From Streptomyces sp. sk2.1 (GTDB taxonomy: Bacteria > Actinomycetota > Actinomycetes > Streptomycetales > Streptomycetaceae): DNA of 34,732 nt. Below the pieces are notes generated by a model that did no database searches, was not told the origin of the DNA, and saw nothing but the letters and a program-made list of their open reading frames with translations. Position 1 is the first letter of the stretch. The number at the start of each line of letters is the position of its first letter. The stretch is taken from NCBI RefSeq assembly GCF_008120935.1, contig NZ_RDBO01000089.1, positions 22,758-57,489 of the forward strand, given 5' to 3'. Position numbers and translations under genes: made by a program. This document shows positions 17,281 through 26,400 of the stretch, piece by piece.

Positions 17281-17886
17281 TCAGGCCGTGAGGGCCGTGG
17301 GCCGGTCGACGGTGCCGAGCCGGTCGACGGTGCCGGTGGCTATGTCGTAGACCCAGCCGTGCAGGGTGAGCGAGCCGGAGGCGGTGGCACGTGCCACCGA
17401 AGGGTGGGTGGACAGGTTCGCCAGCTGGCTGAGCACGTTCTCGCGCACCAGCGCGGCCACCTTCGCGGCCCCCGACTCGACGGTGGTGGTGCGGGCCACG
17501 GAGGCGTCCGCGTGACGCAGCCAGCCGGCGATCGCGGGTGCGTCGCTGAGGTCGTGGCGCTCGGCCAGGGCGGTCATCGCGCCGCAGGCGGAGTGCCCGC
17601 ACACCACGATGTCCGTGACGCCGAGGACGGCGACCGCGTACTCGATGCTGGCCGCCACACCGTCCGGTCCGGGAGTGTGGGCGGGGACGAGGTTGCCCGC
17701 CGTACGGATGACGAACAGCTCACCCGGCTCGCTCTGGGTGATCAGCTCCGGCACCACACGGGCATCGGAGCAGCCGATGAACAGCGTCGTGGGCCGGTGG
17801 GTGCCGGCCAGGCGGGCGAAGAGCTCCGCCTTGGCCGGGAAGACGTCCTGCTGGAAACGCGCGATGCCCTCGCTCAGATCGTGCAT
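17281..17886 (-). CDS. cynT: Beta-class carbonic anhydrase of the cyanate operon
   Basis: This 201-residue zinc enzyme interconverts CO2 and bicarbonate. It resupplies the bicarbonate that cyanase consumes, so that cyanate breakdown does not drain it. Zinc ligands are C39 (GCSDAR), H98 and C101 (CGHSACG), with the D41/R43 catalytic dyad, all canonical. The ATG at 17886 has GAAGGGAG in front; a longer frame from 17970 runs through the promoter region and is unlikely. The C-terminus contains a small duplication: GTVDRLGTVDRP is encoded by two 18-base near-identical units around 17299-17335. It is the first gene of the cyn series, divergent from the LysR regulator. Confidence 0.93.
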   Translation of the reverse strand: MHDLSEGIARFQQDVFPAKAELFARLAGTHRPTTLFIGCSDARVVPELITQSEPGELFVIRTAGNLVPAHTPGPDGVAASIEYAVAVLGVTDIVVCGHSACGAMTALAERHDLSDAPAIAGWLRHADASVARTTTVESGAAKVAALVRENVLSQLANLSTHPSVARATASGSLTLHGWVYDIATGTVDRLGTVDRPTALTA

Positions 17887-17947
17887 GGTCACTCCCTTCG
17901 GAATCTGCCGGCCGGTGAGGCTGACGAGATCCACCATGCACGACCTG

Positions 17948-18002
17948 CATCTATAGCGTCCAAGACGCAATAACCATGACTGCTATCGATGACATCTATA
18001 GT
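17948..18002. promoter_or_regulatory. Divergent cynT / cynR control region
   Basis: The 122-base gap between the cynT start and the cynR start contains a 9-base direct repeat CATCTATAG at 17948-17956 and 17993-18001, exactly 45 bases apart. It also holds the small palindrome GCGTC-CAA-GACGC (17956-17968) and an ATAGC...GCTAT inverted pair (17953-17986). The right repeat contains TATAGT (17997-18002), a good -10 for the LysR gene. The left one read backward gives TATAGA, a possible -10 for cynT. The arrangement fits a LysR regulator that overlaps its own promoter. Confidence 0.55.
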
Positions 18003-18008
18003 TCAGTC

Positions 18009-18911
18009 ATGGCCCCGGAACTCCGTCATCTGCGCTACCTGCTCGCTGTCGCCGAGCACGCCAACTTCACCCGTGCCGCGGAGGACCTGCGCGTTTCCCA
18101 GCCGACTCTCTCCCAGCAGATCAAGCAACTGGAGCGCGCCGTCGGCGTACAACTGCTCGACCGTACGGGCCGCACCGTGCGGCTCACCGACGCGGGCGAG
18201 ACCTATGTGCACTACGCCCGCCGCGCGCTGCGCGACCTGGCAGCCGCCGAGCGCGCCGTGATGGACGTGGCCGACCTGTCCCGGGGGCATCTGAGGCTGG
18301 CGGTGACCCCCACCTTCACCGCCTACCTCGTCGGCCCGCTCACCGCGGAACTCCAGGCCCGGCACCCCGGCATCACCCTGACCCTCCGGGAGATGGCCCA
18401 GGACCACATCGAGGCCGGGCTGCTGGCCGACGAGACGGATCTCGGGATCGCCTTCCACGGGTCCCATCTGCCCGGCATCGGCGCGGCGGAGCTGTTCACC
18501 GAGACCCTCGGCCTCGTCACCGGGCTCCCCCACGCCGGTGACCGCGACCGGCCGCTGCCGGTCCGGGACCTCGCGGAACACCGACTCGCGCTCCTCAGCG
18601 GCGACTTTGCCACCCGCGGTCACATCGACGCCTACTTCTCGGCCCACGGGATCGAGCCGCGGATCGTGGTGGAGGCCAACTCCGTCCAGGCCCTGACCGA
18701 GATCGTCGAACGCACCCCGCTGGTCACCGTCCTGCCCGACGCCATCACCCACGACAACCCCCGCCTCGTCCCCGTCCCGCTCGACCCCGCCCTGCCCGCC
18801 CGCACGGTCACCCTCCTGCGGCGCGAAGGCGCCTACCGGAGCGCCGCCGCCCGGGCCTTCATCCGCCTCGCGCGCGACCTCGTGCGCGCCCGCGGCTACG
18901 CCTCGGCCTGA
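18009..18911 (+). CDS. cynR: LysR-family regulator of the cyn genes (CynR-like)
   Basis: This is a 300-residue LysR-type regulator. The N-terminal winged helix-turn-helix is canonical (LRYLLAVAEHANFTRAAEDL, then SQPTLSQQIKQLER and LTDAGETYV), followed by the two-lobed effector domain with LRLAVTPTFTAYLVGPL. The position, divergent from cynT and cynS, and the style (RHLRYLLAVAEHANFTRAAE) are those of CynR, which activates cyn genes when cyanate is present. The ATG at 18009 is preferred because the family aligns from there. It has no ribosome-binding site, and a TATAGT box ends only 6 bases before it, which suggests a leaderless mRNA. An in-frame ATG at 17976 is the alternative. A 14-base direct repeat (CGGCCTGACGCGGT) overlaps the stop codon (18904-18917 and 18931-18944). 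Confidence 0.9.
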   Translation: MAPELRHLRYLLAVAEHANFTRAAEDLRVSQPTLSQQIKQLERAVGVQLLDRTGRTVRLTDAGETYVHYARRALRDLAAAERAVMDVADLSRGHLRLAVTPTFTAYLVGPLTAELQARHPGITLTLREMAQDHIEAGLLADETDLGIAFHGSHLPGIGAAELFTETLGLVTGLPHAGDRDRPLPVRDLAEHRLALLSGDFATRGHIDAYFSAHGIEPRIVVEANSVQALTEIVERTPLVTVLPDAITHDNPRLVPVPLDPALPARTVTLLRREGAYRSAAARAFIRLARDLVRARGYASA

Positions 18912-19369
18912 CGCGGTGCCGTGCGGGCCCCGGCCTGACGCGGTCGCCGCCCCGGCGTGATCGAGGGAATGCGAAAGCCGAAAAGAAAAAGCAGATCAGT
19001 ATTATTAACGATCATATTCGTGACGGGTTCATTGGTTCACGATTCACCGGCCGTATCCACTCCGTTCAGCGGGAATCGAACTGAGTGATGATTCCCGTCA
19101 CAGGTGTTCCGGGGTGTCGGCGGGAGGCTTGAATTCGACGGTTGAGGTCGGTGATCGGGGAAAAATTAGTAGGGCGGGTTCGCCCGGCGGTCGTACTCGG
19201 GTCCATGGGGCCCGTGGGGCGACTCGCACCATCCGAGCAGACCAGGATCCAACCGTGCATGACAGGCGGCGGCCGACGCACTGTTCCGGCATGCCCCGGG
19301 GCGGCGAAAGGCTGTCTCCTTCCAGGTCCGCGCCCTTCTGTGCTGGTTCCTTTCGTAAAGGTGCTGTGA
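18912..19369. other. Intergenic region upstream of the tetramate macrolactam-type cluster
   Basis: These 458 bases hold no convincing gene. The stretch 18970-19080 is noticeably richer in A/T than its surroundings (for example AGTATTATTAACGATCATAT) and is the likely promoter and regulatory region of the cluster. I see no clear -35/-10 pair. A weak GGGCG-GGTT-CGCCC hairpin is at 19172-19185, followed by GC-rich leader sequence. Confidence 0.5.
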
Positions 19370-20311
19370 GTGGAAAATCGTGAGCCGCTGCCCGGCGGTG
19401 AACCGGAATCCGATTCCGGTCCCGCCCGCGGGGCAGGGGGACCCCTGTCGCCGGCGCGCGCGGTCCTGCGTGTGTCGGGGTACCCGCTCCTGCTGGTGGG
19501 CACGGTCTCGGTGGCCGTCGTGGCGCTGTGTCTCGACTGGGACCCCGATCGGGTGAGTCCGTTCTTCCTGCTCGGCACCATCGGGTATCTCACCGTTCTC
19601 GAACGCCTGATTCCGTACCGGCGCGCCTGGCATCCGAACTCCAGGGAGTGGCGTTGGTACGGCATCTACTTCGTGCTGACGATGGTGGCCAGCGCCTTCG
19701 CGCAATACCTGGTCTCCACGATGGTTTCCCTCATATCCCCGGACGAGCCGATATTCAATCTCTGGGTGGAAATTCCCGGAGCGTTGTTGACCGGCTCACT
19801 CGCCAGTTATCTGGTGCACCGGTTCGGTCACACAAATGCGATACTGTGGCGATTCCACGGTGTGCATCACGTGCCGGAAAAAGTCAACGTCGCCAATAAT
19901 GGCGTCAACCATGTCCTTGATATCGTCCTCGCCCAAGGGTTTGTTCAAATTGCCCTGGCGCTGGTCGGTTTCTCCCGTGAATCCGTATTCGTCGTCGGGC
20001 TTTTCGTGGCCGCTCAGGGATATTTTGTCCACGCGAACATCGACGTACGCATCGGCCGACTCAACCATGTGTTCGCCAGCCCCGAGCAGCACCGGTTGCA
20101 TCACAGCACCGATCTGTCCGAGGCGGGCCACTACGGTTCCGATCTGTCGATCTGGGACCACGCATTCGACAGCTACACCTGGCGGCCCGGCCGTGAACCG
20201 GTCGCCGTCGGACTCGGCGACCCCGCTTCCTTCCCCCGCACCGGGGAGATCGTCGCCAGCCTTCTCCATCCCCTGCGCCGTGCGAAGAGGGGCGGGGTCG
20301 GTTCTTCCTGA
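19370..20311 (+). CDS. ftdA: Sterol-desaturase-family hydroxylase of a tetramate macrolactam cluster
   Basis: This 313-residue membrane-bound di-iron oxygenase belongs to the fatty-acid-hydroxylase/sterol-desaturase superfamily. The histidine boxes are complete: H150-RFGH154, H163-GVHH167, NH at about 179, and H241-RLHH245. Three to four hydrophobic segments precede and separate them. In PTM clusters (frontalamide ftdA, the HSAF SD gene) the homologue hydroxylates the ornithine-derived beta carbon of the finished macrolactam. The GTG start at 19370 follows AAAGGTG. The gene is first in the operon, 177 bases before the PKS-NRPS. Codon use is less GC-extreme here than in the following genes. 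The role is assigned from family and gene order. Confidence 0.88.
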   Translation: MENREPLPGGEPESDSGPARGAGGPLSPARAVLRVSGYPLLLVGTVSVAVVALCLDWDPDRVSPFFLLGTIGYLTVLERLIPYRRAWHPNSREWRWYGIYFVLTMVASAFAQYLVSTMVSLISPDEPIFNLWVEIPGALLTGSLASYLVHRFGHTNAILWRFHGVHHVPEKVNVANNGVNHVLDIVLAQGFVQIALALVGFSRESVFVVGLFVAAQGYFVHANIDVRIGRLNHVFASPEQHRLHHSTDLSEAGHYGSDLSIWDHAFDSYTWRPGREPVAVGLGDPASFPRTGEIVASLLHPLRRAKRGGVGSS

Positions 20312-20488
20312 ACCACCCCTTCCCACGGGAAACCGCACGGATCCGGTACCGCACCGGTGCACGGCCGCACGGCTCCATGAGACCGCACGGCCGCGCATCC
20401 GCAATGCCCGGAAATCCGCACCGTTTCTCGTATCCCTTCTTCCCGTATCCGTGCCGTGCCGCGGCGCCATGACTTGAGGAGTACGACC

Positions 20489-23400
20489 TTGCCCGACGTG
20501 AACAGTGCCTCTGTGAGCGACAAAGTGGCGATCATCGGCATGGGTTGCCGCCTGCCCGGCGGTGCGTCGGACCCCCGCACGTACTGGCAGAATCTCATGG
20601 AGGGCAAGGACTGCATCACAGCGACACCGCCGAACCGTTACGACGTCGGAACGCTCGGCAGCCGGCACAAGGAAAAACCCGGACGGCTGATCGGCGGCCG
20701 GGGCGGATACATCGACGGTTTCGACGAGTTCGACCCCGCCTTCTTCGGCATCAGTCCGCGCGAGGCGGACCACATGGACCCCCAGCAGCGCAAACTGCTG
20801 GAGGTCGCCTGGGAGGCGCTGGAGGACGGCGGCCAGCGGCCGGCGGAGCTCGCCGGCAGCAACACCGCTGTGTTCGTCGGGGCGTTCACCCTGGACTACA
20901 AGATTCTCCAGTTCTCCGACCTGGGCTTCTCCTCGCTGGCCTCGCACACCGCCACCGGCACCATGATGACGATGGTCTCGAACCGTCTCTCGTACTGCTT
21001 CGACTTCCGCGGCCCCAGTCTGTCGATCGACACCGCGTGCAGCTCCTCCCTGGTGGCGGTGCACCTCGCCTGCCAGAGCCTCAACAAGCGGGAGACCGAC
21101 CTCGCACTGGCCGGCGGGGTGCTGCTGCACATGGCGCCGCAATACACCATCGCCGAGACGAAGGGCGGATTCCTGTCCCCCGACGGCCGCTCGCGCGCGT
21201 TCGACGCCGCGGCCAACGGCTACGTACGGGCCGAGGGCGTCGGAATCGTCGCCCTCAAGCGCCTGGACGACGCCCTGCGCGACGGCGACCCCATCCACGC
21301 GGTGATCCTCGGCGCGGGGGTCAACCAGGACGGCCGGACCAACGGCATCACCGTGCCCAACGCGGACGCCCAGGTCTCCCTCATCCGGCGCGTCTGCGGC
21401 GAGGCCGGCATCACGCCCGGCGACCTCCAGTACGTGGAGGCGCACGGCACCTCCACCCCCGTCGGCGACCCCATCGAGGCGAACGCCCTGAGCCGGGCAC
21501 TGGCCGAGGGCCGCAGGCCGGACGCCGCCTGCTACGTGGGCTCCGTCAAGGCGAACATCGGGCACACCGAATCGGCGGCGGGCATCGCCGGGCTGATCAA
21601 GACCGTGCTCTGCCTCAAGCACCGCCTCATCCCGCCCCACATCAACCTGGACCGGGTCAACCCCGCCATCGACCAGGCCACGTCCCCGTACCGCATCCCG
21701 GTCGAGCCGACCCGGTGGCCCGAGCACGAGGGCCCCGCACGGGCCGGGGTGAACTCGTTCGGCTTCGGCGGCACCAACGCGCACGTCGTGCTGGAGGAGG
21801 CGCCCGTACGGGACGCACGGGCGGGCGAACCCGACGCGCGGGCCTGGAACATCCTTCCGCTGACCGCTCGCACCCCGGAGGCGCTGCCGGATGTGGCGGC
21901 CGGGATCCGCCGTGAACTGGCGGGGGAGAACGGCACCGAGGTGTCGCTGTCCGACCTCGGCCACACCCTGGCCCGGCGCCGCCAGCACCTGGAGTCGAGG
22001 CTCTCCGTCGTGTACTCCTCGCGGGCCGAACTGGACGAGAGGCTCGCCGCGTTCCTCGACGGGGAACCAGGCCCCGGCATCACCCACGGCAGACGGCTCG
22101 ACGCCGAACAACACGGCTTGGTCTGGGTCTTCACCGGAATGGGACCGCAGTGGTGGGGGATGGGGCGCCAGCTGCTCGAGGGCGACGAGGTGTTCCGGGA
22201 CACGGTCGCCCGCTGCGACCGGATCATCCGCTCGATCGCGGGCTGGTCCCTGATCGAGGAGATGAACGCCGACGAGTCCGGGTCGCGCATGGGCGAGACC
22301 TGGCTCGCGCAGCCCGCCAACTTCGCCGTACAGGTGGGACTTGCGGCCATGTGGCGCCACTACGGTGTGCGGCCCGACGCCGTGGTCGGCCACAGCACCG
22401 GTGAGGCCGCCGCCTTCTACGAGGCGGGGGTCTACACCCTGGAGGACGCGGTCAGGATCGTGCTGCACCGCAGCCGGCTCCAGCAGAAACTGACGGGAAC
22501 GGGCACCATGCTCGCCGTCAGCCTGCCCGAGGCGGAGGCCCAGCGCCGGGTGGCCGCGTACGGGGACCGGGTGTCCGTGGCGGCGGTCAACAGCCCGTCG
22601 GCGGTCACCCTGGCCGGGGACCGGGACGCACTGGCCGAACTGGCCGGGGAGCTGGAAGCGGAGCAGGTTTTCGCCAAGTTCCTGACGGTGCAGGTGCCGT
22701 ACCACAGTGCGGGCATGGAATCGATCAAGGACGAGCTGCTGGCCTCGCTGGACGGCATCACCCCCCGGGCGGCGACGGTACCGGTCTACCTGACCGGACA
22801 GGAGGGCACGGCGCACGGCACCGAACTGGACGCGGACTACTGGTGGAAGAACGTCCGCGACCGGGTCCGCTTCCGCGCCGCCGTCGACCGGCTCGCCGAC
22901 GACGGATACGGACTGTTCCTGGAGATCGGCCCGCACCCGGTGCTCGCCCACTCCATCCGGGAGTGCCTGGAGAACCGGGGGGCGACCGTCCGGACCCTGC
23001 CGTCGATCCGCCGCCAGGAGAACGAACCGGAACGGTTCGCCACATCTCTGGCCGAACTCCACAACCTCGGCGTCCCCATCGCCTGGGACACCCTCCACCC
23101 GGCGGGAAGGCCGGTGACCCTGCCCCGGTACCCGTGGCGGCGCGACCGCTACTGGACGGAGCCCGCACCGGTCGCCCAGGTCCGCCTCGGCCGGGCGGAC
23201 CACCCCCTGCTGGGCCGCCGCACGACGGACACCGAACCCACCTGGCACGCGACCCTGGACACCGAGCGACTGCCCTACCTCGACGACCACCGCATCCAGT
23301 CCATGGTGGTCTTCCCGGCGGCCGGGTACCTGGAAATGGCCACCCAGGCCGTCCGCTCCCTGACCGGCGGCACCCACGCCGTGCTGACGGACATCGAGTT

Positions 23401-26400
23401 CCGCAAGGCCCTGTTCCTGCCCGAGGGCGAGGACCGGGACGTGCGCCTGACCCTCTCGTCGCAGAACGCGGCGTTCACGATCGCGTCGGCCGGGCAGGAC
23501 GAGAACGACCGGGCGGTGCACGCCGGCGGTGTCGTGCGCTCCGGACAACCGCGCCCCGCCGGACCCCCGGCCGACACCGAGGCCCTGCGGGCACGGGCCC
23601 TGCGCAGGCTGACCGGCGAGGACTGCTACACGGCACTGGCCGCCCTGGGCTACCACTACGGCCCCGCGTTCCGGGCCATCGAGGAGGTGTGGATCGGCTC
23701 CGGCGAAGTGCTCGCCCGGCTCCGCCCGCCGGCGGCGATCGGCGACGACGCGGCCGGACACCACATCCACCCCGTGCTGCTCGACGCCTGCTTCCAGTCG
23801 CTGCTGGCGACACGGCTCGCCGACGACGGGGCGGGGGAGACGGCGGGCGGGCCGCCCGCCGGCATCCGCCTGCCGCTGTCGATCGACGAGATGTGCCTGG
23901 CCCCGGTGGGGGACCGGCCGATCTGGGTGCACGCGACGGTGACCCGCGAGGACGCGGACGAACTCGTCGGTGACATGACCGTCCACACGGACGACGGCGA
24001 ACCCCTCGGCACCATCCGCGGCTTCCGCGCCGCCGACGTGGAGAAGGCGTCCACCGCGGTCGGCCTCGGCACGATCGACTCCTGGCTCGCCGAAACCGTC
24101 TGGATCGACAGGCCCTTCGCGTCGGACGGGAACGCGGACCCGGCCGGGTCCGAAGAGGTGTCCACCGACGGCGACTGGCTCGTGTTCGCCGACGACGGGG
24201 GCGTCGGCGACGCCCTGAGCGCCCTGCTCGCCGAGCGCGGCGAACGCTGCCGCCTGGTCCGTCCGGGAGACGCGTACCGGAAGGGCGACGACGGAAGGGA
24301 GTTCACCGTCGCCCCGGACTCCGCCGCCGACCTGGAGCGGCTCTTCACCGACCTGGACGACGGCGAGGAGGGCGCAACGCCCGTGGGCACCGTCGTCCAC
24401 CTGTGGAACCTCGACCTGCCGCACCTCGACGACACCACCCCGCAGGACCTCGTACGGCACAGCGGGACCGGGGCGTACTCACTGATCGCACTCGCCCGGA
24501 CGCTGCTCCGCCGCGGTGCGACGGGCCGGCTGCACATCGTGACCCGAGGCGCGCAGCCCGTGGAACCCGGTGAGACGGCCGAACCCCTGGGAGCGCCCGC
24601 CTGGGGCGTCGGCCGGGTGCTCAGGCACCAGGAACTGACCTCCCACCCCGGCAAGCTGATCGACCTGGACCCCGGCGCGCGGGGCGAGGACGGACACCGC
24701 GCCGAGGCCCGGGCCCTGCTGCGGGAACTACTGAGCGACGACGAGGAGGAGATCGCGCTGCGCGGCGCGAACCGCCTCACCAGCAGGATCCGGCAGGCCG
24801 AAGGGCTCACCCACCCCCTCCCGCTGCGGTTGCGCACCGATGCCAACTACCTCGTCACCGGCGCCTTCGGAGCGCTCGGCCGGCTGCTCTGCCGGACGCT
24901 CGTGCGACGCGGGGCGCGCAGCCTGATCCTGATCGGACGCACCGCGCTGCCGGAGCGCTCCGCCTGGCGCGACCTGGACCCCACCGGCGCCCCGGGCCGT
25001 GCCGCGGCCTTCGTCAGGGAACTGGAGGCACTCGGGGCACGGGTCGTCCTGGCCCCGCTCGACATCACCGACGAAACCGCGTTCACCTCCTGGCTGGAGA
25101 CCCACCGCAGCACCGACCCGCTGCCGGTCCGCGGGGTGTTCCATCTCGCGGGCCAGGTCCGCGACACCCTCGTTCCGGACATGGACCGGCAGACCTTCGC
25201 CGACGCCCATGACCCCAAGGCCGTCGGCGCGTACCTGCTGCACCGCCATCTGCGCGACGAACCGCTGGACCACTTCGTCCTGTTCTCCTCGATCGCCTCG
25301 CTGCTGACCACGGCCGGCCAGACCAACTACGCCGCGGGGAACGCGTTCCTGGACGCGCTGGCCCAGCACCGCCGGGCGCTCGGCCTGCCGGGACTGAGCC
25401 TGGACTGGGGGCCGTGGGCCACCGGCATGATCGAGGAACTGGGACTGGTCGGGCACTACCTCCACAGCCGGGGAATGAGCTCGCTCGCCCCCGACGTCGG
25501 CATGGCGGTCCTGGAACGCGTCATCGGCCAGGACCGGCCCCAGCTGCTCGTCGCGACGGTCGTGGACTGGCCGGTGTTCCTGGCCTGGTACGCGACGCCG
25601 CCCGCGCTGGTGGCCGAGCTGGCGCGGACGGCCCCGGCCGGGAAGGCCGACGGGGCGGGCGAGGGCATCCTCGACCTCTTCCGCGCGGCGGACGGGGCGG
25701 AGCGCCTGGCCCTGGTGGCCGGACGGTTCACCGCTCTGACCGCCTCGGTGCTGCGGACCGGCCCGGAACGGATCGACCCGCAGGCGGGGCTCAACGCACT
25801 GGGGCTCGACTCCCTCCTGGCGATGGAGCTGCGCGCCCGGCTCAGTTCCGAACTCGGCGTCGCCCCGCCCGTGGTGGCACTGCTCAGCGGCACCCCCGTC
25901 GGCGAACTGATCCAGCAGCTCCACGACGGCCTCGCCGAGGCGGTGGCCCACGAGGCGGGCGGGGACGGCGCGGGCGAGGTGGAGGTGTTCGAGGACGAGC
26001 GGCGCCACCCGCTGACGCAGAACCAGAAGGCCCTGTGGTTCCTCCGGCAGCTCAACCCCGACGGCTACGCGTACAACATCGGCGGCGCCGTCGAGGTCCG
26101 GGTCGAGCTCGACCCCGACCTGATGTTCGAGGCCGTCCGCTGCATGGTCATCCGCCACCCCGCGCTGCGGACCAACTTCCTCACGGTGGACGGCGTCCCG
26201 CTGCAACAGGTCTCGTCGGACACCGAACCGGACGTCGCGCTGTTCGACGTGCAGGACCAGGAGTGGGAGGACATCCACAGCACGATCGTGGCCGAATACC
26301 GCAGGCCCTACGACCTGGAGCACGACCGGCTGTTCCGCTTCCGCCTCTTCAAGCGCGGCCACGACCGCTGGGTGATCATGAAAGCGGTCCACCACATCGT

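Noticed and set aside
19114..19383. Possible small genes in the gap before the hydroxylase
   Set aside because: Translations in both directions are Arg/Gly/Ser-rich with no ribosome-binding site or conserved pattern; treated as leader or intergenic.
19796..24460. A 1554-codon minus-strand open frame opposite the PKS half
   Set aside because: Same shadow effect; no domain motifs, and the plus frame is clearly a KS-AT-DH coding sequence.
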